The position numbers and the translations under genes are program-made. DNA of 64,000 bases, taken from Haloarcula laminariae. Lineage in GTDB: Archaea > Halobacteriota > Halobacteria > Halobacteriales > Haloarculaceae. This document shows positions 9,386-18,461 of this stretch, piece by piece. The stretch lies in assembly GCF_025457605.1 (NCBI RefSeq), contig NZ_JAMZFY010000001.1:1426001-1490000 (forward strand). The letters run 5' to 3'. How positions within the stretch are numbered: the first letter of the stretch is position 1; every line of letters starts with the position of its first letter. Under the pieces are notes generated by a model, which did no database searches, was not told the origin of the DNA, and saw nothing but the letters and a program-made list of their open reading frames with translations.

Positions 9386-10885
9386 ATGGCACAAGATAGC
9401 CTGTCCCGGTACAGTATCGACGCCGACTGGAGCGACCACTACATCGGCGGCGAGTGGCGCGGCAGCGACAGCGGGGAGACCATGGCGGTAATGGACCCTT
9501 CGACCCGTGAGACGGTGACCGAAGTGCCCCGTGGTACCGAAGCGGACGTGGACGCGGCGTACGAAGCGGCGGCCGCCGCACAGACGGAGTGGGGACAGAC
9601 ACCGCCGGCCCGCCGGGAGGAGCTCGTCCGGAACCTCCTGGGGACGATGGACGAACACAGCGAGGAGATTGTCGAGCTACTGGCCACGGAAGCCGGGCAG
9701 ATCGAGGGGATGGGCGAGACGTCCGTCCACCTCGCCGAGGACCAGATAGCCGAGGCCGCGACCCTGCCACGGCGGATGAAAGGGGAACACGCCGCCTCGA
9801 ACATCCCCGGGAAGGAGAACATCGTCCAGCGTGAGCCCCAGGGCGTCGTGACGGTCATCTCGCCGTGGAACTTCCCGCTGAACCTCTCGGCGCGGGCCAT
9901 CGCCCCGGCCGTCGCCGCGGGCAACACCGTGGTCGTAAAGCCCGCGAGCAACACGCCGGTCGTGGGCGGGCTGCTGTTCGCCCGGCTGTTCGAGGACGCG
10001 GGCTTCCCCGACGGCGTCATCAACGTCGTCACCGGCCAGGGCTCGGAAATCGGCGACGCCGTCGCCAGCCACGACGAGAGCGACGTGGTCGCCTTTACCG
10101 GGTCGACCGAGGTCGGCCGGCGCGTCGCCGCCGCGGCCGGCGAGAACCTCGCCGAGGCCGCGATGGAGCTGGGCGGGAACAACGCCCACATCGTCACGGC
10201 CGACGCGGACCTCGACCAGGCAGTCGACGCGGGCGTGTTCGGCTCGTTCGCCCACCAGGGACAGGTCTGTATCTCCATCAACCGCCACCTCGTCCACGAG
10301 GACGTCTACGACGAGTACGTCGAGCAGGTGCGCGAGCGAGCCGAGAACCTCCCGGCCGGGAGCGCCCACGACCACGTCGTCGTCGGCCCCATCATCAACG
10401 AGTCACAGCGCGACCAGATTCTGGACTACGTCGAACGGACCGTCGAGGCCGGCGCGACGCTGGAGACCGGCGGCGACACTGTCGACGTGGACGGGGTCGA
10501 GGATTCCCTGGTCGTCGAACCGACCGTCCTCTCGGACGTGACAAACGACATGGCGGCGGCGTGCAACGAGCACTTCGGCCCGGTCGTCCCGGTCATCCCG
10601 TTCTCGGACGTCGACGAGGCCGTCGAGCTGGCGAACGACACCGAGTTCGGCCTGTCGGGCTCGGTCCACGCGGGCGACGTGGGCGCGGGCAAACGCATCG
10701 CCCAGCGGCTGGAGACGGGGATGGTCCACGTCAACGACCAGCCGATAAACGACGAGGCACACGTCCCGTTCAGCGGGACGGGCGCGTCGGGGGTCGGCGG
10801 CTACAACACCGACGACTTCCTCGACGAGGTCACCGAGAACAAGTGGATATCGCTCCAGCACGACGACCGCGAGTTCCCGTTCTGA
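9386..10885 (+). CDS. NAD(P)-dependent aldehyde dehydrogenase
   Basis: ALDH superfamily enzyme of 499 residues. It shows SPWNFPLNL, the cofactor segment FTGSTEVGRRVA, the general base in MELGGNNAHIV, and the catalytic cysteine in HQGQVCISINRH. The C-terminal half has the usual HFGPVVPVIPF. The start at 9386 places a TATA-like CTTCATAGTC about 30 bases upstream, consistent with a leaderless message. The SDR gene starts four bases after the stop, so they are co-transcribed. A benzaldehyde-type activity would fit the aryl-alcohol dehydrogenase and gentisate genes nearby, but sequence alone does not settle the aldehyde. Confidence 0.9.
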   Translation: MAQDSLSRYSIDADWSDHYIGGEWRGSDSGETMAVMDPSTRETVTEVPRGTEADVDAAYEAAAAAQTEWGQTPPARREELVRNLLGTMDEHSEEIVELLATEAGQIEGMGETSVHLAEDQIAEAATLPRRMKGEHAASNIPGKENIVQREPQGVVTVISPWNFPLNLSARAIAPAVAAGNTVVVKPASNTPVVGGLLFARLFEDAGFPDGVINVVTGQGSEIGDAVASHDESDVVAFTGSTEVGRRVAAAAGENLAEAAMELGGNNAHIVTADADLDQAVDAGVFGSFAHQGQVCISINRHLVHEDVYDEYVEQVRERAENLPAGSAHDHVVVGPIINESQRDQILDYVERTVEAGATLETGGDTVDVDGVEDSLVVEPTVLSDVTNDMAAACNEHFGPVVPVIPFSDVDEAVELANDTEFGLSGSVHAGDVGAGKRIAQRLETGMVHVNDQPINDEAHVPFSGTGASGVGGYNTDDFLDEVTENKWISLQHDDREFPF

Positions 10886-10889
10886 GAGG

Positions 10890-11777
10890 ATGGACGGCAC
10901 TGTCTGTGTCGTCGCCGGCGGCGGGAACGGCCTCGGGGAAGCGGCGGCACGCGGGCTGGCCGACCGGGGCGCGACGGTCGTGGTGGCCGACCGCGGCACG
11001 TCCGTCGCCGGCGAGGGGAGCGACCCGTCGGTCCCCGAGCGAGTCGCGTCGGACATCCGCGAGGCCGGCGGCGAGGCGACGGCCCATCACTGCGACGTGA
11101 GCGACTTCGACGACGCCGACGGACTCGTCGAGGAGACCGTCGCGGAACATGGCCGTCTCGACTTCGTCGCGAACTTCGCGGGCATCCTCCGGGACGGCAT
11201 GAGCTACAAGCTCGACCCGGAGGACTGGGAAGCCGTCGTCGAGACGAACCTCACCGGCCAGTTCGCCCCCCTCCGAGCGGCGTGTGCACACTGGCGGGAC
11301 GCGAGCGAAGACGGGGGGTTCGACCGCCAGCGCTCCTACCTCGCGGTCAGCGCGGGGGCCGCTCGCGGGAACCTCGGCCAGGCGAACTACGCCGCCGCGA
11401 AGGCCGGCGTCCTCGGGATGGTCCGGTCGGTGTCGACGGAGATGTACCGGTCCGACGTTCGGGTCAACGCGCTGGTCCCGAACGGGTACACGCGGATGAC
11501 CGAGACGGTCCCCGAGGAACACCGCCCGTACACGCGCGAGGAGATGCCCCCGGAGAAGGTGGCGCCGATGGTGGCCTACCTCGCGAGCGAGGCGGCCGAG
11601 GACGTGACCGGCTGTACGCTCTACGCCGGCGGCGACCGCGTGGGCGTCCTCTCGGACCCGTCGATGGCCGCCGTCGGCGTCGAACCCGACGGCTGGAGCC
11701 TCGAGTCGCTGACCGAGCACTTCGCGGAGGACGTGGCCGCCGACGTCGAGCTGACGCGGACGGAGACGCATTTCTGA
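10890..11777 (+). CDS. Short-chain dehydrogenase/reductase
   Basis: SDR of 295 residues with the nucleotide-binding motif GGGNGLG at the N-terminus, NFAG in the middle, an active-site serine in LAVSAGAARGN and the catalytic pair in ANYAAAKAG (YxxxK). It is longer at the C-terminus than classical 250-residue SDRs and lacks their usual final GG(F/Y/W) motif. It follows the aldehyde dehydrogenase by four bases. The substrate is unknown; a hydroxyacyl or diol intermediate of the same pathway is plausible. Confidence 0.82.
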   Translation: MDGTVCVVAGGGNGLGEAAARGLADRGATVVVADRGTSVAGEGSDPSVPERVASDIREAGGEATAHHCDVSDFDDADGLVEETVAEHGRLDFVANFAGILRDGMSYKLDPEDWEAVVETNLTGQFAPLRAACAHWRDASEDGGFDRQRSYLAVSAGAARGNLGQANYAAAKAGVLGMVRSVSTEMYRSDVRVNALVPNGYTRMTETVPEEHRPYTREEMPPEKVAPMVAYLASEAAEDVTGCTLYAGGDRVGVLSDPSMAAVGVEPDGWSLESLTEHFAEDVAADVELTRTETHF

Positions 11778-11783
11778 CACCGG

Positions 11784-11804
11784 TGGCTGTAGGTGGTACA
11801 GCCA
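11784..11804. terminator. Inverted repeat after the ALDH-SDR operon
   Basis: TGGCTGTA (11784-11791) and TACAGCCA (11797-11804) form an eight-base stem with a five-base loop, seven bases after the SDR stop. It may be a transcript 3' hairpin. There is no strong T run directly after it, so an operator is an alternative. The downstream arm belongs to a 19-base sequence repeated near 13662. Confidence 0.4.
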
Positions 11805-11870
11805 TCAGTACGAGTGCGGGCCGCGGCGGACCGCTCCCGCCGCAGTCGCTCCGACCGGACAGAAGGGCAT

Positions 11871-11902
11871 CTTTTATCATGGTCTCGGACGATGATTCGT
11901 CT
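11871..11902 (+). promoter_or_regulatory. TATA-type promoter deciding the hydrolase start
   Basis: The sequence CTTTTATC at 11871-11878 resembles a haloarchaeal TATA box. Its centre is about 29 bases before the ATG at 11903 but overlaps the ATG at 11879. It therefore supports a leaderless transcript beginning at or near 11903 rather than translation from 11879. Confidence 0.5.
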
Positions 11903-12781
11903 ATGAGATTCGTCCGCTACGACGACGACCAGCTCGGTTTGCTCACAGACGACGGTTCCGGTATCATCGCGCTGAACGACCGGCTCGGCATCGAGGCCGA
12001 CGAGCCGCTCGTCGAGTACATCGACGGGGAGTACGACGCGAGCGAGTACGCGGACGCCGACGCCGACGTCGACGTAGCCGACGTGGAGATCGGCTCGCCC
12101 GTGGGCCGACCCGGGAAGGTCATCGCCGCGCCGCTGAACTACGAGAACCACATCGAGGAGGCGCTGTCGGACCGCGATATCACCACCGAAGAGTGGTTCT
12201 CCATCAAGGACAAGGGCTACTTCCTGAAGGCCCCCTCCAGCGTCGTCGGCCCTGACCACGGTATCGAGCTCCCCTTCACCGACCGACGGACCGACCACGA
12301 GGTCGAACTCGCGTTCGTCATGGAGGGCGACATCAAGGACGTCCCCGCCGAGGAGGCGTGGGACCACATCTTCGGCTACACCATCCTGCTGGATATCTCG
12401 CTTCGCGGGGACCAGGACCGCTCGAACCGGAAGTCCTACGACACCTTCACCGTCATCGGCCCGTGCGTGACGACGGCCGACGAGATCGACGACCCCCAGG
12501 ACCTCCAGATGGAGCTGGAGCTCAACGGCGACCGCCGCCAGTACGAGAACACCGGCGACATGGTGTACACGTGTGCCGATATCGTTCAGTACGCCTCGCT
12601 CGGGGCCACGCTGGAGACGGGCGACGTCATCACCACCGGGACGCCCGAGGGCGTCAGCGAGCTCTCGGACGGCGACACCATCGACGCGGAGATCGAGTCC
12701 GTCGGGTCGATGACCGTCGACGTCACGGGGCGCGACGTGAGCTACGCCGAAGCCGACGTGCAGAAGGGCGGTCAGGAGTAA
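11903..12781 (+). CDS. Fumarylacetoacetate hydrolase-family protein, likely fumaryl/maleylpyruvate hydrolase
   Basis: A 292-residue member of the FAH family. The short N-terminal domain (MRFVRYDDDQLGLL) precedes the catalytic domain, which has GRPGKVIAAPLNYENHIEEA and DHEVELAFVM with the metal-binding glutamates, and ends with ETGDVITTGTPEGV and the GDTIDAEIESVG segment. In the gentisate pathway this family cleaves fumarylpyruvate, or maleylpyruvate directly, to pyruvate and a C4 acid. That role is inferred from the gentisate-dioxygenase-like gene 5 kb away; related members open other C-C bonds. The start at 11903 is chosen from promoter spacing. Confidence 0.83.
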   Translation: MRFVRYDDDQLGLLTDDGSGIIALNDRLGIEADEPLVEYIDGEYDASEYADADADVDVADVEIGSPVGRPGKVIAAPLNYENHIEEALSDRDITTEEWFSIKDKGYFLKAPSSVVGPDHGIELPFTDRRTDHEVELAFVMEGDIKDVPAEEAWDHIFGYTILLDISLRGDQDRSNRKSYDTFTVIGPCVTTADEIDDPQDLQMELELNGDRRQYENTGDMVYTCADIVQYASLGATLETGDVITTGTPEGVSELSDGDTIDAEIESVGSMTVDVTGRDVSYAEADVQKGGQE

Positions 12782-12900
12782 CGCAGTCCGGCCGCGGTCA
12801 CTCGTTCACTTCTCTGCGGTTCGAACGTTCGAAAGTGGCGACGCCGCTTACTGAGGAGGGGTAGGCTTAAGAAAACCGCCCACAAACCACATGATAATCG

Positions 12901-13605
12901 ATGGCACTCCTCGAAGTCGACTCGATAGACGTGTCGTACGGGAACGTACAGGTGCTGTGGGACGTCAGCCTCTCCGTCGAACGCGGCGAGACGGTCGCGC
13001 TCCTGGGCGCGAACGGGGCGGGCAAGACGACCACGCTCAAGAGCATCTGTGGCGATCTGACGCCGACCGCCGGGGAAATCCGGTACAAGGGCGAGAACAT
13101 CGGCGGGATGCCCTTCGAGGACGTCGTCGAGAAGGGCATCGCGCACGTCCCGGAGGGCCGGGAGATATTCACGGACAGCAGTATCCGTGAGAACCTCGAA
13201 CTCGGTGCGTACATCGACCGTAGCAAGATGGAGGAACAACTGGCAGAGGTGTACGAGATCTTCCCCCGACTGGAGGAGCGGTCCGACCAGCGTGCGGGGA
13301 CGCTCTCGGGCGGCGAACAGCAGATGCTCGCCATCGGTCGCGGCCTGATGAGCGACCCCGACCTGCTGTTGCTCGACGAGGCGAGCCTCGGCCTCGCGCC
13401 CGTCCTGGTCGACGACGTGTTCGAGGCCATCGAGCGCATCAACGAGCAGGGGACGACGGTGCTCCTGGTCGAACAGGACATCTACAACGCCTTGCGGGTG
13501 GCCGACCGCGGCTACGTCATCAAGACGGGGAAGATGACGCTCTCGGGAACGGCCGCGGAACTCGCCGAGGACGAACGCGTCGCGGAGTCGTACCTCGGGG
13601 CCTGA
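12901..13605 (+). CDS. livF: Liv-type ABC importer ATP-binding protein LivF
   Basis: ATPase of 234 residues, the short LivF form. It has Walker A GANGAGKTT, IAHVPEGREIF, the signature LSGGEQQMLAIGRGLM, and Walker B LLLLDEASLGLAP, which is diagnostic for LivF rather than LivG. A TATA-like GGCTTAAGAAAA lies about 35 bases upstream. It is convergent with livM, and its partner livG lies 7.6 kb away, so the importer is encoded in separate units. Liv-type importers carry branched-chain amino acids, amides, urea or aromatic acids; the surrounding catabolic genes favour an organic-acid ligand. Confidence 0.9.
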   Translation: MALLEVDSIDVSYGNVQVLWDVSLSVERGETVALLGANGAGKTTTLKSICGDLTPTAGEIRYKGENIGGMPFEDVVEKGIAHVPEGREIFTDSSIRENLELGAYIDRSKMEEQLAEVYEIFPRLEERSDQRAGTLSGGEQQMLAIGRGLMSDPDLLLLDEASLGLAPVLVDDVFEAIERINEQGTTVLLVEQDIYNALRVADRGYVIKTGKMTLSGTAAELAEDERVAESYLGA

Positions 13606-13627
13606 TACCTGTAACGAACTGACGGAC

Positions 13628-13649
13628 TTCGCCACCAGCGGGTGGCGAA
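13628..13649. terminator. Perfect nine-base inverted repeat between livF and livM
   Basis: TTCGCCACC and GGTGGCGAA are separated by AGCG, forming a perfect 22-base palindrome in the convergent gap between livF and livM. The following bases TACTTT are only modestly T-rich. A shared terminator hairpin is the simplest reading, since both genes end here. A protein-binding site is possible. Confidence 0.5.
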
Positions 13650-13816
13650 TACTTTCGGAACGTACAGCCACCAGTACGAGGCGAGTTATTGTCGCTATCT
13701 CCGGCCTGAGGCCGACCAAAACCGGCAGGTCGCTACACGAACCTGTCCGAGTCCGAGAACGACAGTGCCGAAGTTCGTTTTGCGAACGCTGCGAAGTGAC
13801 CCGACCGGGGGACCGG

Positions 13817-14890
13817 TCAGTCCTCGTCGGTGACTACGTCGGGGTCCCCGTCCGGTGTCGCGTCAGCGGCGTGGGGGTCCGCTCCGCCCGCGTCGACGTC
13901 GGTGACGAGGTAGTCCTGTGCGAGGCCGTACAGGCCCTGCGGGAGGTAGATGATGAAGAGGATGATGAGCGCCCCCTCGACGGTCGTCGCGACGCTCCCG
14001 ACGATAGCGGCCAGTCCGGTATCGAGCAGGAGGAACAGCCCCGCGCCGAGGACCGGCCCGGCGAACGTCCCCATCCCGCCCAGGATGACGATGACCAGCG
14101 AATCGATGGTCCACGTCACCGCGAGCGTCGACTGCGGGTTGATGTACAGCGTGTAGTGGCCGTACAGGCCGCCCGCCAGCCCCGCGAAGAACGAGGAGAC
14201 GACGAAGGCGTACATCTTGTACTTCAGCGGGTTGACGCCGAGACTGGACGCGGCCTCCTCGTCGTCGTGGATGGCCTTCATCCCGAGCCCGCCCGCGCCG
14301 CTGACGATGCGGTAGGTCACGGCGATGGTGAGAATCGTCGCGACCAGCGTCAGGAGGAACATTACGTCCCCGTGGGTGACGAACTCGTTGAGGCCGAGGT
14401 CGCCCTGCACGTAGTACCCCGTCGAGCCGCCGGTCAGCGACCGCTGGTCCAGCATCACCAGTTCGATGACCGCCGCCAGCGCGAGGGTCCCGATGGCGAA
14501 GTAGTGGCCGCTGAGCCGGAAGAGAATCGGCCCGAGCACCAGTGAGATCAGCGCGGCCGCCACGCCGCCGAGGACGACAGCGACCAGTATCGGCAGCTGA
14601 ATCGACGCCGGGAAGCCCGCTGCAGTGGGCGTGGTCAACCACGCGGCGATGAACGCGCCCATGCCGAAGAAGGCGGCATGTCCCAGCGATATCTGTCCGG
14701 CGTACCCCGCGAGCAGGTTCCACGAGACGCCGAGCATCACGAACACGAGCCCCGTGAGTATGAGCCCGGTCAGCGAGTCGGTCGTCACGAACGGTACCGA
14801 CAGGAGCGCCAGCAAGACTACGCCGAGTATGCCCTGGAGGCGCCGGTTTGCGAGCAGCGACTCCTCGGGGTGGCGTTCGAGCAAGCTCAT
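13817..14890 (-). CDS. livM: Liv-type ABC importer permease LivM
   Basis: A 357-residue polytopic membrane protein with about eight to ten hydrophobic segments. Family features include LLAGYAGQISLGHAAFFGMGA and the cytoplasmic coupling loop around SGAGGLGMKAIHDDEEAASSLGV. A polar, acidic C-terminal tail of about 25 residues is a haloarchaeal addition. Its start overlaps the livH stop by four bases, so the two permeases are coupled. Confidence 0.9.
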   Translation of the reverse strand: MSLLERHPEESLLANRRLQGILGVVLLALLSVPFVTTDSLTGLILTGLVFVMLGVSWNLLAGYAGQISLGHAAFFGMGAFIAAWLTTPTAAGFPASIQLPILVAVVLGGVAAALISLVLGPILFRLSGHYFAIGTLALAAVIELVMLDQRSLTGGSTGYYVQGDLGLNEFVTHGDVMFLLTLVATILTIAVTYRIVSGAGGLGMKAIHDDEEAASSLGVNPLKYKMYAFVVSSFFAGLAGGLYGHYTLYINPQSTLAVTWTIDSLVIVILGGMGTFAGPVLGAGLFLLLDTGLAAIVGSVATTVEGALIILFIIYLPQGLYGLAQDYLVTDVDAGGADPHAADATPDGDPDVVTDED

Positions 14891-15771
14891 TCGCCACCAC
14901 CACCACCGCTACCGAACAGCCCCTCGGGCTTGAGCAGCAACACACCGAGGAAGATGAGCAGGCTCACGACGTTTCGGTAGCCGCCACCGAGGTACAGCGC
15001 ACCGAGGTTCTCGGAGACCCCGAGGACGACGCCGCCGACGAGGGTCCCGAGGATGCTCCCGACGCCGCCCAGCACCACGACGGCGAACGCCTTCAGCAGA
15101 TACGACCAGCCGACGAAGGGGTCGATCGGGAACAGCATCGAGAGCAGCGCGCCGGCCGCACCGGCCAGTGCCGTCCCGATGCCGAGCGTGAGGACGTAGA
15201 TCCGGTCGGTGTCGATACCCATGTACCGGGCTGCCGTCCTGTTCTGGGCGGTCGCACGGATGGCCTGTCCCGTCCTGGTGTACTGGAGGAACGCCCACGT
15301 CGCAGCGATGAGGACGACCGCGACGACGAACGTCACTGTCCGGGGCAGGGACAGAAAGGCAAACCCGAGGTCGATACCGCTGCCGGGGATGCCGAGGTCC
15401 GCCGTCCGGGCGTCACCGCCCAGCACCAGTTGCCCGATGTTCTGGAGGATCAGCGCGAGCCCGAACAGCACGATGATCGGCTGTTCGATGCCCTCGCCGA
15501 CGACGTGTTTCAACAGCACCTTCTGGAGGACGACACCGAGGGCAAACAGCAGCCCCATCGCGATGAACATCCCGACCAGCGGCGTGATGCCCGTCGCCGC
15601 GAACACGAGTATCGCGACGTACGCGCCGACCATCAGCATATGGCCGTGAGCGAGGTTCACGATATCCATGATACCGAACACGAGCGACAGTCCCAGCGCT
15701 GCGACGGCGTAGATGCCGCCCAGGAGTATCCCGTTGACAATCGACTGTGAGATGAGCTCGCCTGCTACCAT
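14887..15771 (-). CDS. livH: Liv-type ABC importer permease LivH
   Basis: A 294-residue membrane protein with the LivH hallmarks SIVNGILLGGIYAVAALGLS at the N-terminus, GIMDIVNLAHGHMLM in the second helix, and the coupling loop TRTGQAIRATAQNRTAARYMG. It lies six bases after the receptor gene livK and overlaps livM by four bases, so livK-livH-livM form one operon reading leftwards. Confidence 0.9.
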   Translation of the reverse strand: MVAGELISQSIVNGILLGGIYAVAALGLSLVFGIMDIVNLAHGHMLMVGAYVAILVFAATGITPLVGMFIAMGLLFALGVVLQKVLLKHVVGEGIEQPIIVLFGLALILQNIGQLVLGGDARTADLGIPGSGIDLGFAFLSLPRTVTFVVAVVLIAATWAFLQYTRTGQAIRATAQNRTAARYMGIDTDRIYVLTLGIGTALAGAAGALLSMLFPIDPFVGWSYLLKAFAVVVLGGVGSILGTLVGGVVLGVSENLGALYLGGGYRNVVSLLIFLGVLLLKPEGLFGSGGGGGE

Positions 15772-15777
15772 GGGTAT

Positions 15778-17016
15778 CTAGCGCTCACTCCACGGTGGGA
15801 TCGGGTACCGGAAGTCGAGGGAGCGCTCGGAGTCGGTGTTGGGGTAGGCCAGTCGCTGCGCGCCGTCCCACCACTGCCCGGTCGGTGCCGTCAGCTCGCC
15901 TTCGGCGGGGAGGCCGTTGTCCTCGAAGCCGAACTCGCCGATGACCGTCTGGAACGTCTCGCTGCGGAGCGCGCTCTGTATGTCGCCGGCCTCGATGGAC
16001 CCGGCGGCTTGGACGGACTGCAGGGCGACCTGCGTGAGGTTGTACGAGCCGCCGACGTTGACCGGCATGTACTCGCCTTCCGTGTCGTACTCGCTCGTGT
16101 AGGACTCACGGAGGCGCTGGTTGCCGTTGCCCGTCAGACCGGGGACCCATCCGGGACACATCAGCGCGTACGCGCCCGCGTCCTCAAGCGCCGACCACCA
16201 CGCGGACGGGTCCGCCCCGCGGACGAACTTGAGCATCTTGGGCGACCAGTTGTTCGACTGCATCTGGTTGACCGCCGTGATGCCGCCGCCGGGCGTCGGG
16301 TTCGACAGCAGCACCTCCACGTCGGCGCTCTGTGACTGGCTGATAAGCGTCGAGAAGTCCTGTGAGCCGATTTCGAACGTCTCGCGCAGGACGATGTTGT
16401 ACCCTTCCTCGCCCAGGCGGTTCTCCCAGTAGTCGGCCTGCTCCTTGCCCCACCCGGAGTTGGGCTCCCAGATACCGATGCGGCTCGGTCGCTCCTCCTC
16501 GGGGATGAGGTCCAGTGTCCCGAGCGTCGACCGGGCGACGTCGCGGGACTTCGGGAACGGCGAGTATGTCCACTCGTAGTTGTCGTTCCGGTGTGGCTCC
16601 TCGTAAGCGAACGCGATGCCGAGGAACGGGAGGTTCTGGTTCTCGGCGAAGGCGCTCCCGGCGGTGACCAGCAGACTGGAGAAGCTCCCCCAGATCATGT
16701 TGACGTCGTTGTTGCTGGTCATCTGCTGGAGGTTCTGCCGAAGCGTCTGCGCGTCGCTCTCGTCGTCCTGGAGGATGAGCTCGACGTCGCGGTCGAGTTG
16801 CTCGTTCATCCTGGACTGTCCGAGCTCGTAGCCGCGTCGGAGGTCCTCTCCGAGAGAGGAGAACTGTCCCGTCTCAGGGACCGTTCCCGCTATGGTCAGT
16901 GTGTCGTCGCTGCTCTCGCCACCGAACGCACAGCCGGCGAGGCTGGCGACCGCGGCAGTTCCGGCGGTTGCTTTGAGATACGACCGACGCGTGACTGGGC
17001 TGTCGTCGCTTACCAT
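15778..17016 (-). CDS. livK: Liv-type ABC importer substrate-binding lipoprotein
   Basis: A 412-residue type I periplasmic-binding protein. The N-terminus has the twin-arginine motif TRRSYLKATAG and a lipobox SLAGC. The mature domain begins TLTIAGTVPETGQFSSLG and contains the two-lobe ligand fold with INQ-like NAVNQMQS and GGSYNLTQVALQS. It is the first gene of the leftward livKHM operon. TTTATAATC about 30 bases upstream is a good TATA box. Ligand identity is not evident; members of this family bind amino acids, amides or aromatic carboxylates. Confidence 0.88.
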   Translation of the reverse strand: MVSDDSPVTRRSYLKATAGTAAVASLAGCAFGGESSDDTLTIAGTVPETGQFSSLGEDLRRGYELGQSRMNEQLDRDVELILQDDESDAQTLRQNLQQMTSNNDVNMIWGSFSSLLVTAGSAFAENQNLPFLGIAFAYEEPHRNDNYEWTYSPFPKSRDVARSTLGTLDLIPEEERPSRIGIWEPNSGWGKEQADYWENRLGEEGYNIVLRETFEIGSQDFSTLISQSQSADVEVLLSNPTPGGGITAVNQMQSNNWSPKMLKFVRGADPSAWWSALEDAGAYALMCPGWVPGLTGNGNQRLRESYTSEYDTEGEYMPVNVGGSYNLTQVALQSVQAAGSIEAGDIQSALRSETFQTVIGEFGFEDNGLPAEGELTAPTGQWWDGAQRLAYPNTDSERSLDFRYPIPPWSER

Positions 17017-17042
17017 GCTGTATATATCGATATAGATGATAG

Positions 17043-17080
17043 ATTATAAAGATTCCCGTTAGTACAGCGATATCGCTACA
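17043..17080 (-). promoter_or_regulatory. livK promoter with upstream palindrome
   Basis: On the reverse strand TTTATAATC (17043-17051) stands about 30 bases before the livK start and fits a TATA box. Just upstream is the perfect 12-base palindrome AGCGATATCGCT (17066-17077), nearly symmetric for a few more bases on each side. Its position next to the box suggests an activator or repressor site. Confidence 0.5.
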
Positions 17081-17205
17081 CCAGGGAAGTACACTGCCGG
17101 CTAGACGCTCACAAAAAATCTGCCAACCCGGGGGTAACAGGTTCCCTCAGCTTGGTACAGCCGACGGCAAAACGTGCAGGTGAGCCCCAAATCGGGTTGT
17201 CGACG

Positions 17206-18306
17206 TTACGACGAGGGGCTGGCTTCGGCGTAGAAGTTCATCGCTTCGAACACCGGCCGGTCGGTCATCCCGAGCAAAATCGCCTCGTCGTTGTCGGGCT
17301 CGTGGTGGTGGGTCGCGTCCGGCGGGACGACGAAGATGTCCCGTTCGCCCCACTCCAGCGCCTCGCCGTTGACGTGGGTCGCGCCCTCGCCCTCGACGAC
17401 GAAGTACACTTCCGTCGTGTTGTGGAAGTGCGCGTCCGTCGCTTCCTGCAACAGCTGTGCGCGGAACGACATCGTCGGGAACAGCGGCGGCGAGCCGGTC
17501 GCGGGGTTGACGTACGAGAGGCTGTAGCCGTCGTAGGGGTCCGGGTTGTCGTTTTCCGCCCGCTGGCGAAGCGACTGGAGCATCTCGGACCACTTGAACC
17601 GGTGGGGCGGCGTCGCCTCCCGGATGCCCTCGAACGGGCCGGGGATGCCCTTGTCTTTCTTGTCCGCTTCCGGGCGCCCCTGACCGTACTGGGACTCCCA
17701 GTACCCCTGGGTCTTCGTGACCGGCTGGCGTTCGAGCTCGTGGTTCTCGAACGTGTTCCGGGCGTTCAGGGAGTCGAGCACGAGCGGCAGGTCGAGCACG
17801 TCGAGCCAAGCCGCCGTCTCGTCGGAGTCGTTGACGTGGTCGTGCCACTCCCACTGGGGCGTCGTGATGAGGTCGTTGTCCTTCATCGGGAACTCCTCAC
17901 CCGCGACGATCGTCTTCATGTCCTCGTTGCCGTCGATGGAGAACCGCAGCGCGTTCGCACCGTGGCGGTGGGACGGTGCCGTCTCGCCGGGCGAGACGGT
18001 CTGGACACCGACGTAGATGGTGTTCGAGATCGCGTTCCCGAACGAGGCGTTGATCGGAACCGCCACTCGGCGCTGGAAGCCGGGCGGCAGGTCGTTGATC
18101 GGGACGTCGTCCTCGACGCCGTCGATGGCGGCCTGGATGTCTTCCCACTTCCAGATGTCCGCCTCCAGGTCGTCGAGCGTGTTTCCGAAGTCGTCCTCGA
18201 CCTCCCACAGCGGGCGGAGGTTGTGCCGCTCGAGCAGACCCCGTGTGTCGGAACTCAATTCGAGCTGTTCCTCAAGCTCCTGTTCGTCTGGCTCTGTCTG
18301 GGCCAT
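17206..18306 (-). CDS. Gentisate 1,2-dioxygenase-like bicupin oxygenase
   Basis: A 366-residue protein with two cupin domains, the normal length for gentisate dioxygenases. The N-terminal cupin contains PSHRHGANALRFSIDG (His113 and His115 as iron ligands) and WEWHDH (His155). The second cupin has DAHFHNTTEVYFVVEGEG and a late histidine cluster ATHHHEP. Gentisate dioxygenases use Fe(II) and O2 to open 2,5-dihydroxybenzoate to maleylpyruvate in the cytosol. Salicylate or hydroxynaphthoate dioxygenases have the same fold and remain possible. A TATA-like ACTTATCATG lies about 30 bases before the start. It reads towards livKHM, which suggests that importer may bring in an aromatic acid. Confidence 0.85.
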   Translation of the reverse strand: MAQTEPDEQELEEQLELSSDTRGLLERHNLRPLWEVEDDFGNTLDDLEADIWKWEDIQAAIDGVEDDVPINDLPPGFQRRVAVPINASFGNAISNTIYVGVQTVSPGETAPSHRHGANALRFSIDGNEDMKTIVAGEEFPMKDNDLITTPQWEWHDHVNDSDETAAWLDVLDLPLVLDSLNARNTFENHELERQPVTKTQGYWESQYGQGRPEADKKDKGIPGPFEGIREATPPHRFKWSEMLQSLRQRAENDNPDPYDGYSLSYVNPATGSPPLFPTMSFRAQLLQEATDAHFHNTTEVYFVVEGEGATHVNGEALEWGERDIFVVPPDATHHHEPDNDEAILLGMTDRPVFEAMNFYAEASPSS

Positions 18307-18461
18307 GATCTAGGAAGACATTAACACACCAGCATGATAAGTGTATTGGACAGAACCCGCCCAGAGCGCCTGAAAACGGCGACAACGGCGGTTTCGGCGC
18401 ACAGATATCCCTCTGAGTCGGGGTCTTACACTACGTTCCTTCGCGTCGGTCGGCGCGGGCG

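Noticed and set aside
9865-11100. Long Arg/Gly-rich forward frame across the aldehyde dehydrogenase and SDR genes
   Set aside because: It is out of frame with both recognised enzymes and has low-complexity basic composition unlike haloarchaeal proteins.
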